This document shows positions 53,885 through 63,818 of a stretch of DNA of 64,000 nt, one piece after another (the stretch's first letter is position 1; the number at the start of each line of letters is the position of its first letter). Origin of the DNA: Comamonas sp. GB3 AK4-5 (GTDB lineage Bacteria; Pseudomonadota; Gammaproteobacteria; Burkholderiales; Burkholderiaceae_C); assembly GCF_041320665.1 (NCBI RefSeq), contig NZ_CP166730.1, forward strand, positions 3,038,001 to 3,102,000. The letters run 5' to 3'. Below the pieces are notes generated by a model. That model was given only the letters and a program-made list of their open reading frames with translations. It was not told where the DNA came from and made no database searches. The position numbers and the translations under genes are program-made.

Positions 53885-54726
53885 GAACGTGTTCAAAGTC
53901 TCGCCAGATGTGAGAAGCTCGCAGGATGAGAAAAGGCTACCCCAGCGATATCAAGCGCGAGCAGTTCGAAGTGATCCGGCCAATGCTGGAGAGTGCGCGC
54001 AAAAGGACGGCCCCACGCAAGGTGGAGCTTTACGAGGTGTTCTGCGCCGTGCTGTATCTGCTGCGCACGGGCTGCCAGTGGCGAGCGCTGCCCAGCGACT
54101 TTCCCAAGTGGCGCACGGTGCATTCGTACTGGGCGATCTGGAGCGAGCCCCGCGAGGAAGGCAGCCTGCTGGAGCAGGCTTTAAAAAAATCAGGTTGGCG
54201 CGGCCCGCGAGAAACTGGGGCGCAACGCATGCAGCGCGTTCTTGATTGTGGACGCGCAGAGCGTGAAGAACACGGACACGGCGGGGCTGAAGGGCTATGA
54301 CGCGGGCAAGAAGGTCTGTGGGATCAAGCGCCACATTGCGGTGGACACGCAGGGGCTGCCACATGCCATTGCGGTGACCACGGCCGAGGTAACGGACCGC
54401 AAAGGTGCCCTGCAGGCCCTGCAGCGCTGTAAGCGGACGTTGGGGCGAGTGCAAGGCGTGCTGTGCGACAGCGGCTACGTGGGCCAGCCCTTTGCGCAGG
54501 GCGTACAAGAGATTCTGGGCGAGCACGTGACGGTGCAAATCGCCAAGAGGAGCGAGATGCACAGCTTTAAGGTCATGCCCAAGCGCTGGGTAGTGGAGCG
54601 CAGCTTCGCCTGGCTGGAGAAGAACAGAAGGTTATGGAAAAACTGCGAGCGTTGGCTCAACACCAGCTTGCAGTTCGTCCATCTGGCGTTCTTGGGGCTC
54701 TTGCTCAGGAGACTTTGAACACGCTC
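53885..54726 (+). mobile_element. IS-B, copy 2
   Basis: 842 bp with the same ends as copy 1 and TTA at 53882-53884 and 54727-54729. It appears base-for-base identical to 14935-15776 and lies in the same orientation, 38 kb away. It is inserted between the epimerase and a GNAT gene without breaking either. Confidence 0.92.
53926..54718 (+). CDS. IS-B transposase, two frames joined at an A7 run (copy 2)
   Basis: Same gene as at 14976-15768: frame one from MRKGYPSDIKREQFEVIRPM, frame two with the DDE residues (FLIVDAQSVKN, LCDSGYVG, KRWVVERSFAWLEK), slip site A7 at 54183-54189. Identity of both copies argues that the two-frame structure is functional rather than decay. Confidence 0.8.
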
Positions 54727-54785
54727 TTAGCGGCGGCAGCCTTGCTGCCCGCTTCGCACAAGACCACTCGAAAGCAGCCCCGCAC

Positions 54786-55337
54786 ATGACCGATACAGCC
54801 CGTGTTCACGCCCCAGACTCCTTCACCATCCGCCGCCTGGGCAGTGAAGAGGCAACCGTCCGCATCGATGCTCTGGCCGATGTGCTGATGGACTGCGTGG
54901 CCGGCGGTGCCTCGGTCAGCTTCATGTGGCCGCTGCCCCGTGATAAAGCACTAGGTTTCTGGCGTGGCGTCGCCGGCAGCGTGGCCCGTAATGAACGGGT
55001 GTTGCTGGCCGCGGAGGATGCTGCGGGCACCATCGTGGGCACGGTGCAGCTCATCACCGACATGCCTGACAACCAGCCCCACCGGGGCGAAGTCGCAAAA
55101 ATGTTGGTTCACCGCAGTGCTCGCCGCCAGGGCTTGGCTCTGCGCTTTCTGGCCGCAGTGGACGACGCCGCACGCGATGCAAAGAAGAGTCTGCTTGTCC
55201 TCGACACTTCTACGGGGAGCGATGCAGAGCGGCTGTACGAACGCGCGGGCTGGCTGCGTGTGGGTGTAGTACCCAACTTCGCACGCATGCCAGACGGCCC
55301 CCTCTGCGGCACGACGTTCTTTTACAGAGTTCTCTGA
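54786..55337 (+). CDS. GNAT-family N-acetyltransferase
   Basis: 183 residues. The acetyl-CoA-binding motif A is EVAKMLVHRSARRQGLALRF, followed by LLVLDTSTGSDAERLYERAG (motif B region). The N-terminal VSFMWPLPRDKALGFWRGVA is common in acetyltransferases acting on small toxic amines or antibiotics, but the substrate is not predictable. ATG 54786 is preceded by a short spacer after IS-B; the promoter may now come from or across the element. Confidence 0.88.
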   Translation: MTDTARVHAPDSFTIRRLGSEEATVRIDALADVLMDCVAGGASVSFMWPLPRDKALGFWRGVAGSVARNERVLLAAEDAAGTIVGTVQLITDMPDNQPHRGEVAKMLVHRSARRQGLALRFLAAVDDAARDAKKSLLVLDTSTGSDAERLYERAGWLRVGVVPNFARMPDGPLCGTTFFYRVL

Positions 55338-55399
55338 AACGCCGAAAAGATGACGCCAGGCGCAGAGGCCTGGGCGGTCGCCATTGGTAGCGCAGCGTT

Positions 55400-55709
55400 A
55401 GCGCCGTGAACGACTCATGCTCGGGCTGCAGAGGCTCAGTCCGGTGGAGTACCGGAAGTGACCTTGCGCCTCCACACACGCCCAGTGGCCCAAGCTGGCC
55501 TTGGGAATACCCAGCACCTTGGTCGCTTTCGCAACCGAGTGACCACTACGCAGCTGCCACACGGCCTCCTGCTTGAATTCTTGCGTGTACTGCGCACGCA
55601 CTTTGGCTTGTTGGTCATTTCTTGCGCCGCTGACGTAATTTTCAACAACGCTAAAAACGACATTTTTTGGGGGCAAGGCCATACGCAGCCTGCCCCGCAC
55701 AGCCGTCAC
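55400..55709 (-). pseudogene. IS3-family OrfA remnant plus OrfB tail trace
   Basis: The minus strand encodes AQYTQEFKQEAVWQLRSGHS and VAKATKVLGIPKASLGHW, a clear IS3-type HTH OrfA core, with degenerate ends and no OrfB. On the plus strand, 55417-55461 reads MLGLQRLSPVEYRK then stop, like the last residues of an IS3 OrfB. Together they indicate a collapsed IS3 copy or overlapping fragments. Nothing else is seen in 55338-55716. Confidence 0.55.
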
Positions 55710-55716
55710 TACCTAT

Positions 55717-57477
55717 CTACGCGATCCGTGCCAATACGGCACCCAGTGCCTGGGCGCTGCTGGCCTCGGCAGCCAGCGTGATGCGGCCGCTCTTGTGGGC
55801 CGCCACCTGCATCTCCATCTTCATGGCTTCCATCACGGCGATGACATCGCCCTCTTGCACCTGGTCGCCATCAGCCACCTTCCAGGCATGCAGATTGCCT
55901 GCAATGGGCGAGGTCACGGCGTTGGCATCCACGGCCTCAGCCGCAGCGGGCGCAAGCGCGGCTGCGCCAATGCCTGCGGCAACACCAGCCGCTCCAGCCA
56001 GGCCGGCCAGCAAGCCAGCCGGAAGGCCCAGCTGCACGCGGTGGCCGTTGACCTCGATGGCGGTGCGCACCAGGCTGGTGTCGGGCAGGGGCTGGGCGCG
56101 CACAGCCGCGGCCAGAGGCTCGGCAAAGTCGGATTCGATCCAGCGCGTGTGCACCTTGAAGCCATCTGCGCCGATGAAGTCTGGATGGTCGATGACAGCG
56201 CGGTGGAAGGGCAGCACCGAGGCCACGCCCTCGATCTGGAACTCGGCCAGGGCACGGCGGGCGCGGGCCAGGGCCTGTTCGCGTGTGGCGCCGGTGACGA
56301 TGAGCTTGGCCATCATGGAGTCAAAGCTGCCGGGGATGACGGAGCCGGTTTCCACACCCGCATCCAGGCGCACGCCGGGGCCGGAAGGCGGGGCGAACTT
56401 CAGCACAGGGCCGGGGGTGGGCAAAAAGCCCCGGCCCACGTCTTCGGCATTGATGCGGAACTCGATGGAGTGGCTGCGTGCTGCGGGGGTGGCGCTGATG
56501 GACAGCGGCAGGCCATCCGCCACGCGCAGCTGCTCGATCACCAGATCCAGACCGGTGCTTTCTTCGGTCACCGTGTGTTCCACCTGCAAGCGGGTGTTGA
56601 CCTCGAGGAAGGAGATGGTGCCACTGCCCTGGCCATGGCCGCTGAGCAAGAATTCCACCGTGCCTGCGCTGACATAGCCGGCCTCGGCGCAAATCGCCTG
56701 GGCCGCGCTGTGGATGCGCGCGCGCTGTTCTTCGGTAATAAAAGGCGCGGGAGCTTCTTCCACCAGCTTCTGGTTGCGGCGCTGCAGCGAGCAGTCGCGC
56801 GTGCCCAGTACCACGACCTGGCCGTGGGTATCGGCCAGCACCTGGGCTTCGATATGGCGGGGCTTGTCCAGGAACTGCTCGACAAAGCATTCGCCCCGGC
56901 CAAAGGCGGTGACGGCCTCACGCACGGCAGAGTGGTAGAGCTCTTCCACCTCGTCCATGCGCCAAGCGATCTTCATGCCGCGCCCGCCGCCGCCAAACGC
57001 GGCCTTGATGATGATGGGCAGGCCATGCTGCTGGGCGAAGTCCAGCACCTCGCTGGCGCCTTTCACCGGTTCCGACGTGCCAGCCACCAGCGGCGCGCCG
57101 ACTTTGAGTGCAATCTTGCGCGCCTGCACCTTGTCGCCCAGCTGGGCAATGGTGTCGGGCTTGGGTCCAATCCAGGTAAGGCCTGCGTCGATCACGGCCT
57201 GGGCAAAGGCCGCGCTTTCCGACAGAAAACCGTAGCCGGGGTGCACGGCGTCGGCGCCGCAGCGCTTGGCAATGGCCAGCAGCTTGGATGCGTTCAGATA
57301 GGTGTCGGCAGGCTTGTCGCCCTCCAGGCCAAAAGCCTGGTCGGCCGCGCGGGTGTGCAGGGCATCGATGTCGGCATCGGCGTAGACCGCCACCGACTTC
57401 ACGCCATAGTCGGCGCAGGCGCGGGCAATGCGGACGGCAATCTCGCCTCTGTTCGCAATTAAAACCTTGGAAATCAT
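55717..57477 (-). CDS. biotin carboxylase with C-terminal biotinyl domain
   Basis: 586 residues. Biotin carboxylase domain (about 1-450): [67 protein letters not shown] [19 protein letters not shown]. The C-terminal biotinyl domain has the biotin lysine in [10 protein letters not shown]. It fixes bicarbonate on biotin; the carboxyltransferase partner is not adjacent. It is the last gene of the 5-oxoproline operon, 10 bp after the mini-ORF. An acetyl-CoA-carboxylase-type enzyme or an accessory to PxpBC-like allophanate hydrolase relatives are both possible. Confidence 0.85.
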   Translation of the reverse strand: MISKVLIANRGEIAVRIARACADYGVKSVAVYADADIDALHTRAADQAFGLEGDKPADTYLNASKLLAIAKRCGADAVHPGYGFLSESAAFAQAVIDAGLTWIGPKPDTIAQLGDKVQARKIALKVGAPLVAGTSEPVKGASEVLDFAQQHGLPIIIKAAFGGGGRGMKIAWRMDEVEELYHSAVREAVTAFGRGECFVEQFLDKPRHIEAQVLADTHGQVVVLGTRDCSLQRRNQKLVEEAPAPFITEEQRARIHSAAQAICAEAGYVSAGTVEFLLSGHGQGSGTISFLEVNTRLQVEHTVTEESTGLDLVIEQLRVADGLPLSISATPAARSHSIEFRINAEDVGRGFLPTPGPVLKFAPPSGPGVRLDAGVETGSVIPGSFDSMMAKLIVTGATREQALARARRALAEFQIEGVASVLPFHRAVIDHPDFIGADGFKVHTRWIESDFAEPLAAAVRAQPLPDTSLVRTAIEVNGHRVQLGLPAGLLAGLAGAAGVAAGIGAAALAPAAAEAVDANAVTSPIAGNLHAWKVADGDQVQEGDVIAVMEAMKMEMQVAAHKSGRITLAAEASSAQALGAVLARIA

Positions 57478-57487
57478 AAAGGGCACC

Positions 57488-57610
57488 TCAGCCAGCAAAG
57501 ATCGGGGTTGCGAGATCGCCGTAGCCTGCTGCGCAGGCACCGCAATTTGCTGAAACGTCCGCGTTGCGGCCGTTTTCGCCACGGTTGGCAATCAGGACTT
57601 TGGAAATCAT
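57488..57610 (-). CDS. 40-residue mini-ORF copying the start of the carboxylase gene
   Basis: The sequence begins [12 protein letters not shown], identical to the first 12 residues of the carboxylase just downstream, then diverges to [20 protein letters not shown] and ends IFAG. Its ATG overlaps the stop of pxpBC (ATGA, 57607-57610), and its stop lies 10 bp before the carboxylase ATG, so ribosomes could pass straight through. It may be a relic of a partial duplication or a coupling peptide. No known family. Confidence 0.5.
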   Translation of the reverse strand: MISKVLIANRGENGRNADVSANCGACAAGYGDLATPIFAG

Positions 57611-59250
57611 GGTGTGAGTTCTTCAAAAGAACGAATGGGGTTAAAGCGAATCCAGGCGCCCACGGGAATCTGTCCCGCCAGGTCCAGGTGGTGGGGCGCC
57701 ACGCAGCCAATGACGGGGTAGCCCCCAGTCAAAGGGTGGTCGGCCAAAAACAGTACGGGCTGGCCGCTGGCGGGCACCTGGATAGCGCCCAAAGCCGTGC
57801 CCTCGCTGGGCAGCTCGCTGGTGATGGAGCGGGACAGCGGCGTGTCGCCCGCCAGGCGCAGGCCCACGCGGTTGGACTGGGGCGTGACCTGCCAGCGCTG
57901 CGCGGCCAGCAAGGCCACGGCGTCGGGCGTGAACCAGTCGGTGCGCGGGCCCAGCTCCACGTCCAGCACCACGTCAAAGCCGGCAGCGGGGAGGCCCTGC
58001 GGCGGCAACTGGGCCGCGCCCACCACGGCCTGCGCGCCTTGCACGGGCTGTACAGGCAGCAACTGGCCGCGCTGCAGGGCTGGCGGGCCGACATGGGCCA
58101 GGGTGTCGGTGGATGCGCTGCCCAGCACCGGCACTACCCGGTAGCCGCCGCGCACGGCCACATAGCAGCGTGCGCCGGAGCAGGGCTGGTCTATCTGCAG
58201 CACATCGCCATCGGCCAGGGCCACGGGGGCATAGCGGGGCACAGACCAGCGCTGGCCGTCGGCCGTGCGCAGCCACAGCGGAGCATCGGCACCGGTGATG
58301 GCCACCACGTTGTCGCCCACGCTTTGCAGGGCCAGGCCACCGCCCACGGTTTCCAGCACCGGCAACTGGCTGGGATTGCCCACCAGGCGGTTGGCGGTCT
58401 TGAGCGCGCCCTGGTCCATGGCGCCCGAGGCCGATACGCCCTGCCCGGCCTGGCCATGGCGGCCCAGGTCCTGGAACAGGGTGAGCAGGCCGGTGGACTG
58501 CACGCGCAGTGCTGTGCCGGTCTCTGCAGCGGCCTCTTCAATTTGGATAGCTTTATGTGCTTTTACGGCCTGCACCTTGGCATTGTTTGGCTTGCAGTCT
58601 GGCTGTTGGTCTGCACCAGCAGCTATGGTTTTTGCTGCATCCACAAACTGCACGCGGTAGCCGGGCTGCAAGAGCGCGGGCAGTTCACGCTCCACATCCC
58701 ACATGGCGGCGTCGGTCACGCCAATGATTTGCCAGCCACCTGGGCTGGCCTGGGGGTAGACCGCGCTGAAGGTGCCGGCCAGGGCCACGGCGCCCGCTGG
58801 CACCTTGGTGCGCGGCGTGGCGCGGCGTGCCACGTTGAAGATGGGGTCGCCGCCGCTGAGATAGGCAAAGCCCGGCGCAAAGCCGGTAAAGGCCACGGCC
58901 CATTCGCTGCCGGTGTGGCGGCGCACCACCTCCTCGGGGCTGATGCCCAGCATCTGCGCCACCTCGGCCAGGTCTTCGCCGTCGTAGCGCACGGGGATTT
59001 GCACCAGTACCTCGCTGCGCTGCACGCTGCCGCCCAGCTCGCGCCCGGCGATGGCCTTCACCAGCGCGGCCACCGTGATCTGCTGCGGGGCAAAGTACAC
59101 CAGGATGGTGCGCGCTGCGGGCACCAGCTCCTGCACACCGGCAATGGGCTGGGCTTGCAGCGATTGCAGCAGCACCAGGGTCTGCGGCAGATCGGCCAAT
59201 TCCACCAGCAAGGCCTGGCGGTTGACGGGCAAAAAACGCATGGCACTCAT
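57607..59250 (-). CDS. pxpBC: 5-oxoprolinase subunits B and C fused
   Basis: 547 residues. The N-terminal third is PxpB-like ([36 protein letters not shown]). After a linker (about 220-245), the PxpC part follows: [40 protein letters not shown] and [20 protein letters not shown]. With PxpA it hydrolyses 5-oxoproline to glutamate using ATP. The two subunits are usually separate genes; fusion fixes their ratio. Its start overlaps the pxpA stop (59247-59250) and its stop overlaps the mini-ORF start. Confidence 0.92.
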   Translation of the reverse strand: MSAMRFLPVNRQALLVELADLPQTLVLLQSLQAQPIAGVQELVPAARTILVYFAPQQITVAALVKAIAGRELGGSVQRSEVLVQIPVRYDGEDLAEVAQMLGISPEEVVRRHTGSEWAVAFTGFAPGFAYLSGGDPIFNVARRATPRTKVPAGAVALAGTFSAVYPQASPGGWQIIGVTDAAMWDVERELPALLQPGYRVQFVDAAKTIAAGADQQPDCKPNNAKVQAVKAHKAIQIEEAAAETGTALRVQSTGLLTLFQDLGRHGQAGQGVSASGAMDQGALKTANRLVGNPSQLPVLETVGGGLALQSVGDNVVAITGADAPLWLRTADGQRWSVPRYAPVALADGDVLQIDQPCSGARCYVAVRGGYRVVPVLGSASTDTLAHVGPPALQRGQLLPVQPVQGAQAVVGAAQLPPQGLPAAGFDVVLDVELGPRTDWFTPDAVALLAAQRWQVTPQSNRVGLRLAGDTPLSRSITSELPSEGTALGAIQVPASGQPVLFLADHPLTGGYPVIGCVAPHHLDLAGQIPVGAWIRFNPIRSFEELTP

Positions 59251-60017
59251 TTCGCTGACGCGTTCACAAAAGAAGCGATGCGCACGCCCTCTGCTTCAAA
59301 ACGCTGGCGCAGCACGCGGGCCATGGCCACGGCGCCAGGGCTGTCGCCGTGCACGCAAATCGAATCGGCCGCTATGCGCACCTGGCTGCCGTCCACGGCT
59401 TCTATCGTGCCATGTCGCACCAGTTGCAGCATGCGCTCGGCAATGTGCACGGGGTCATGCAGCACGGCACCGGGCTCACGGCGCGACACAAGGGCGCCAT
59501 CGGGCATATAGGCCCGGTCGGCAAAGGCCTCGGCCACCACGGTCAATCCGGCCTCGCGTGCCCAGCCAATCAGCGGCGAGCCAGCCAGGGCCATCAACAC
59601 CAAGCCGGGGTTGATCGCTTTGATGGCATTGATCACATCGATGGCCTGGCGCTTGTCCTGGGCAATGGTGTTGTACAGCGCGCCATGCGGCTTGACGTAC
59701 TGCACCGTGGTGCCTGCGGCCTGGGCCAGGCCTTGCAAGGCGCCTATCTGGTAGATCACGTCAGCCACCAGGTCGGCACTTGCCACATCCATATTGCGGC
59801 GGCCAAAACCGGCCAGGTCACGGTAGGCCACATGGGCGCCCACCACCACGCCGCGCGCCTTGGCAGCTTTCAGCGTGGCCAGGATGCCGGCTGCATCGCC
59901 GGCATGAAAGCCGCAGGCCACATTGGCGCTGCTGACAATGTCCAGCATGGCGGCATCGTCACCCATGGTCCAGGCGCCAAAGCTCTCGCCCAAATCGCTG
60001 TTCAAATCCATTTTCAT
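59247..60017 (-). CDS. pxpA: 5-oxoprolinase subunit A (LamB/YcsF family)
   Basis: 256 residues. It starts [20 protein letters not shown], the LamB/YcsF signature, then [35 protein letters not shown] and [11 protein letters not shown], with metal or catalytic Asp/His residues. PxpA phosphorylates and opens the ring of 5-oxoproline with PxpBC. ATG 60017 is preferred; an upstream ATG at 60062 adds 15 residues lacking family match. It lies 19 bp downstream of pcp. Confidence 0.95.
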   Translation of the reverse strand: MKMDLNSDLGESFGAWTMGDDAAMLDIVSSANVACGFHAGDAAGILATLKAAKARGVVVGAHVAYRDLAGFGRRNMDVASADLVADVIYQIGALQGLAQAAGTTVQYVKPHGALYNTIAQDKRQAIDVINAIKAINPGLVLMALAGSPLIGWAREAGLTVVAEAFADRAYMPDGALVSRREPGAVLHDPVHIAERMLQLVRHGTIEAVDGSQVRIAADSICVHGDSPGAVAMARVLRQRFEAEGVRIASFVNASAK

Positions 60018-60036
60018 CGTGTGCTCCTGGCTGGGC

Positions 60037-60702
60037 TCAATGCAATTGGCCGGCGTTTTCACGCAGGTCTTCTTTGGTGGTCATCGCCGTGTGAATTGCG
60101 GCACGGATGGCCTCGACCTGGGTGGACAAGGCCATGCTGGCCATACCCGGCATATTCGCGGCCTGCTGCGGCAAGGCCGGTATATGAATGAAACCACCAC
60201 GCACGCCGGGCGCCCCACGGCGTGCCAGTCTGTGCATCAAGGCATAAAAAACATGGTTGCAGACAAAAGTGCCCGCAGTGTTGGACACCGAAGCAGGCAT
60301 GCCCACCTCCCGCAGGTTGCGCACCATGGCCTTGATGGGCAGCGTGGAGAAGTAGGCAGCAGGCGCCTTGTCCACCACGGCCTCGTCCACCGGCTGCTTG
60401 CCTGCGTTGTCGGGAATGCGGGCGTCATCGATATTGATGGCCACACGCTCGGGCGTGATGTCGCTGCGGCCACTGGCCAGGCCCAAGCTGATGACCAGCG
60501 TGGGCTGCAGACGGGCCAGCGCCTCGTCCAGCACCGCCACAGCGTCGCCGAACACACAGGGCAGCTGCACGGCATGCACGGAGCCACCGGCGATCTCCGC
60601 GCCGTCGAGCGCACGTGCCACTTCCCAGGAAGGGTTGATGGGATCTTTGTCAAACGGCTCGAAACCGGTGAGCAGAATGCGGGCGTTCGTGTCTGCAGTC
60701 AT
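60037..60702 (-). CDS. pcp: pyroglutamyl-peptidase I
   Basis: 221 residues. [20 protein letters not shown] at the start is the family N-terminus. The catalytic Glu lies in [14 protein letters not shown], the nucleophile Cys in [15 protein letters not shown] and the His in [12 protein letters not shown]. It releases N-terminal pyroglutamate from peptides, giving 5-oxoproline, the substrate of the downstream PxpABC. Its place between transporter and oxoprolinase genes makes a coherent scavenging route. Confidence 0.95.
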   Translation of the reverse strand: MTADTNARILLTGFEPFDKDPINPSWEVARALDGAEIAGGSVHAVQLPCVFGDAVAVLDEALARLQPTLVISLGLASGRSDITPERVAINIDDARIPDNAGKQPVDEAVVDKAPAAYFSTLPIKAMVRNLREVGMPASVSNTAGTFVCNHVFYALMHRLARRGAPGVRGGFIHIPALPQQAANMPGMASMALSTQVEAIRAAIHTAMTTKEDLRENAGQLH

Positions 60703-60713
60703 GGCAGTTCTCC

Positions 60714-61667
60714 TCAGCGGAACATCAGGAAATTCAGCAGGAATATGTTGGCAATCAAGAGCGCAATGGCCGTGGGCATCTGCGCGCGTATCACCGCATT
60801 CTTGTCAATTTCCAGCAAGGCGGCCGGCACCAGGTTGAAGTTGGCAGCCATGGGCGTCAACAAGGTGCCGCAATAGCCCGAGAGCATGCCCACGGCGGCC
60901 ATCACGGCGGGGTCACCGTGGTAGACGCCCACCAGCACCGGCACGCCCACGCCCCCTGTCATCACCGGGAAGGCGGCAAATCCATTGCCCATGATGATGG
61001 TGAACAACGCCATGCCAATCACATACACGGCCACCGCCACAAAGCGCATGTCCATGTTGATATAGGTGGTGGTCACATAGGCCACGGCCTTGCCCACGCC
61101 CGCGTCCGAGAACACCAGGCCCAGCATGCCCAGCATCTGCGGCAGCACCAGGGCCCAACCCAGGGCATCGGTCAGACGACGTGATTCACGCATGCCCTGG
61201 GCCGGTGTCTCACGGGTCAGCCAGCACACCAGCGCCAGCGACAGCACACAGCCCACACCCAGGCTCACCAGTGTGGCGTTCTTGGGGTCCAGCAGCGGCG
61301 TGCCACCGATGATCAAATGCGAGGCACTGAGCGTGCCGGCCATGGTCACCAGGGGAATGGCCAGGGCCGGCGCAAAAAGCTTGTTGCCCAGGCGCTTGGC
61401 GCTGGCCAGGTATTCGGCATCGCTGCGCGGTGCGTGGCGCCCACCGGCCACACCCCCAAAGCCGGCAATCACGGCCATGACCACGGCCCCCACGCCCACC
61501 CAGGTGGGAGGCAGTCGCTCGCCCACCAGGAAGACCGCCGCGTACAGCGCCCAGAACAGGCCGCTGCTGAAGCGCTTGGGGTTGCTGGCGTCGCGCAGCG
61601 TCATGACGGCCGTGACCGCCAGGACAAAGCCCACCAGATAGTAAAGATGCTGGATAGAGAGAATCAT
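60714..61667 (-). CDS. DUF979-family membrane protein, putative 5-oxoproline transporter subunit
   Basis: 317 residues with about nine membrane segments. [20 protein letters not shown] and [20 protein letters not shown] are typical DUF979 sequence. DUF979 and DUF969 proteins occur as a pair beside pxp or pcp genes and are thought to import 5-oxoproline. The pair here lies 11 bp upstream of pcp, which supports that role. No experimental data are implied. Confidence 0.85.
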   Translation of the reverse strand: MILSIQHLYYLVGFVLAVTAVMTLRDASNPKRFSSGLFWALYAAVFLVGERLPPTWVGVGAVVMAVIAGFGGVAGGRHAPRSDAEYLASAKRLGNKLFAPALAIPLVTMAGTLSASHLIIGGTPLLDPKNATLVSLGVGCVLSLALVCWLTRETPAQGMRESRRLTDALGWALVLPQMLGMLGLVFSDAGVGKAVAYVTTTYINMDMRFVAVAVYVIGMALFTIIMGNGFAAFPVMTGGVGVPVLVGVYHGDPAVMAAVGMLSGYCGTLLTPMAANFNLVPAALLEIDKNAVIRAQMPTAIALLIANIFLLNFLMFR

Positions 61668-61669
61668 GT

Positions 61670-62398
61670 TCAGGCTTTCTGGCTGTCAGCGACTGGGAGG
61701 GCGGCTTGGTGGGCGGCCATTTCGCGGGTCAGGGTCTTGTCCAGGCGGCGCAGGCGCCAGGCGTGGATCGCAAAAGCGCAAACAGCCGTGGGAATGCCCC
61801 ACAGCGCCACGTGGATGGGCTCGACCTCGATACCCGCCTCACGCAAGAAGGTGGTCATCAGCACGATGGCACCAAAGGCCACGAAGATGTCCTCGCCAAA
61901 AAACAGGCCCACGTTGTCCGTGGCAGCGGAATAGGCCCGCAGCTTGTCGCGCACCTTGGCGGGCAGCTTGCCGTAACGGGATTCGGTGGCGCCTTCGGCC
62001 ATGGGCGCCAGCAGCGGGCGCACCATCTGCGGGTGTCCACCCAGGCTGGTCAAACCGATGGCAGCCGTGAGCTGGCGCGCCGCCAGGTAGACGATCAGCA
62101 GGCGACCGGCCGTGGCCGACTTGATGGAGCTGATCCAGCGCTGCGCATGCTGGCGCAGGCCGTGGCGCTCCAGCAGACCGATCACGGCCAGCGGCAGCAG
62201 AATGATCAGCGGCAGATTGCGCGTCTTGATAAAGCCCGTGCCAATGGTGGCCAGCACCTTGTCCAGCGGAAAGCCCGCCGCCATGGCCGTGCCAATGGCC
62301 GTGACGATCACGACCAGCATGGGGTTAAAGCGCAGCACAAAGCCCGCAATGATGATGGCCACCCCGATCAGGGGCCAAAGATTAACGTCAGCCAGCAT
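61670..62398 (-). CDS. DUF969-family membrane protein, putative 5-oxoproline transporter subunit
   Basis: 242 residues with six or so membrane segments. WPLIGVAIIIAGFVLRFNPM is at the start, IGLTSLGGHPQMVRPLLAPM in the middle, and NVGLFFGEDIFVAFGAIVLM follows; all fit DUF969. ATG 62398 has AGGAAG 9 nt upstream; the in-frame ATG 62419 is an alternative. It is the first gene of the operon DUF969-DUF979-pcp-pxpA-pxpBC-mini-ORF-carboxylase. It is divergent from a GntR regulator. Confidence 0.85.
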   Translation of the reverse strand: MLADVNLWPLIGVAIIIAGFVLRFNPMLVVIVTAIGTAMAAGFPLDKVLATIGTGFIKTRNLPLIILLPLAVIGLLERHGLRQHAQRWISSIKSATAGRLLIVYLAARQLTAAIGLTSLGGHPQMVRPLLAPMAEGATESRYGKLPAKVRDKLRAYSAATDNVGLFFGEDIFVAFGAIVLMTTFLREAGIEVEPIHVALWGIPTAVCAFAIHAWRLRRLDKTLTREMAAHQAALPVADSQKA

Positions 62399-62856
62399 GT
62401 GGTGATTCTTCCTACTCATGGGTTCCGGGCCCTCAGCGACGCAGCAAGGCGTGGCGAAGAACCCATTTGCCGGCGCGCGCCCACAGGGCACATCACCGCA
62501 GCATGCGATGCACATCGCATGTTGATCGAAAGACAAGAAACCGATACCTATTGATCGATCTTCTATTTTTTGTTGAACAAAAATTCAATCTTGTCTTACC
62601 AAACTCAATTTTCTATATGACACAAGAGTCACACATACAGTACAAACCCTAGGGAGCAGCCTGAAAAGCGCATGGGCCACATCACCAGGCAAGAAGGCCA
62701 CAGCCCTCCGCCCTTCTGCGAGGCAATCGCTATCCTTGCTCCCTCTTCCTGGGCAAGAGGGCAACCGCATGCTTCTGTGCGAGCAAGAATTGGGCGCTGC
62801 AGCACGCGCGCTCTGGCTACACTGCGTGACTGCCTGCCTCCAACCCACAACCCACC
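62399..62856. other. divergent promoter region, 5-oxoproline operon / GntR gene
   Basis: This 458-bp gap holds no gene. It is AT-rich around 62540-62640 and contains TGTTGAACAA (62571-62580) followed by TTCAATC. A close variant lies upstream of the TRAP receptor gene at 63609-63627. It should contain promoters of both flanking transcripts. Confidence 0.55.
62572..62580. promoter_or_regulatory. GTTGAACAA motif, candidate GntR operator 1
   Basis: GTTGAACAA is embedded in T-rich DNA and followed by TTCAATC at 62584-62590. The same layout occurs at 63609-63617. The two sites flank the GntR gene, so it is the natural candidate to bind them. Confidence 0.4.
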
Positions 62857-63531
62857 ATGAGCCGCACCACCGACACCCAGAACCTCGCCGACCGCGTGAC
62901 CGAAGAACTGCGCAGCAAGTTGATCGCTGGCGACTGGGAGCCGGGCCAGCGGCTGTCCGAGGCCGCACTCAGCGAAAGCCTGGCCATTTCACGCAACACA
63001 CTGCGCGAGGCCTTCCGGCTGCTGACCAAGGAAGGGCTTTTGGTGCACGAGCCCAACAAGGGCGTGTCGGTGGCGGCGCCCAGCATGGCGTCCATCATGG
63101 ACATCTACCGCGTGCGCCGCATGATCGAGTGCCAGGCTCTGGCCCAGGCCTACCCCATGCACCCGGCGCGCAGCGCCATGCGTGCCGCCGTGGAAGATGC
63201 ATTGCGTGGCCGCGAGGAGCGCGACTGGCCTGCCGTGGGCTCGGCAAATATGGCCTTCCACAAAGCCGTCGTCGCGCTGGCCGACAGCGAGCGGCTGGAC
63301 ACCATGTTCACCCACCTGCTGGCCGAGCTGCGCCTGGCCTTCGGCCTGCTGCGCGACCCGGAATTTCTGCACGCGCCCTATGTGGACATGAACTCCAAGC
63401 TGCTGGCGCTGTTCGAGGCCGGCAAGCTGACCGAGGCCTCCAACTCCCTGCACGACTATCTGGTGCATTCGGAGCGCATCATCCTGGCGGCCTATGCACG
63501 CCGCTTGGCCGAGCAAGGCGTGCGCGCCTGA
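62857..63531 (+). CDS. GntR-family regulator, FCD domain (FadR subfamily)
   Basis: 224 residues. The winged helix comes first (ELRSKLIAGDWEPGQRLSEA; SLAISRNTLREAFRLLTKEG), then an all-helical FCD ligand domain with metal-type residues around MAFHKAVVALADSER and FLHAPYVDMN. FCD regulators sense small organic acids. It is divergent from the 5-oxoproline operon and upstream of a TRAP receptor gene; control of one or both, by 5-oxoproline or a related acid, is inferred from position. Confidence 0.9.
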   Translation: MSRTTDTQNLADRVTEELRSKLIAGDWEPGQRLSEAALSESLAISRNTLREAFRLLTKEGLLVHEPNKGVSVAAPSMASIMDIYRVRRMIECQALAQAYPMHPARSAMRAAVEDALRGREERDWPAVGSANMAFHKAVVALADSERLDTMFTHLLAELRLAFGLLRDPEFLHAPYVDMNSKLLALFEAGKLTEASNSLHDYLVHSERIILAAYARRLAEQGVRA

Positions 63532-63608
63532 GAACGTATTCACGCGCTCAGCGTGGCGAACGGGCAGCGCTTTCACATTGCTGCGCTGTTTTTCTTTCTC
63601 TTTTTTTG

Positions 63609-63617
63609 GTTGAACAA
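63609..63617. promoter_or_regulatory. GTTGAACAA motif, candidate GntR operator 2
   Basis: GTTGAACAA after a T-run and followed by TTTCAATC, matching the site at 62572. A nine-codon frame (MKPTISIYC, 63649-63678) with AGAGAAGA upstream lies between it and the TRAP gene and could be a leader peptide, but this is weak. Confidence 0.4.
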
Positions 63618-63818
63618 TTTCAATCAAATCAACCAACAAGAGAAGAATATGAAACCTACCATCAGCATCTATTGTTGAAATCCCTGATGACCTCTTGCGG
63701 TGAGCAGTGCTAATTTCGGCGGGTGAAAGGCCACCCCCGTAACGCATACCGCGGCCTTGCCACACCATGACAGGGCAATGGCACCGCCCTGTCTTCACCC
63801 CAGTAAGGAGACATCACC

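Noticed and set aside
63536..63560. GAACGTATTCACGCGCTCAG after the GntR gene as another IS tip
   Set aside because: It resembles the IS-B tip core only in part (GAACGT-TTCA), with no TTA target and no partner end nearby.
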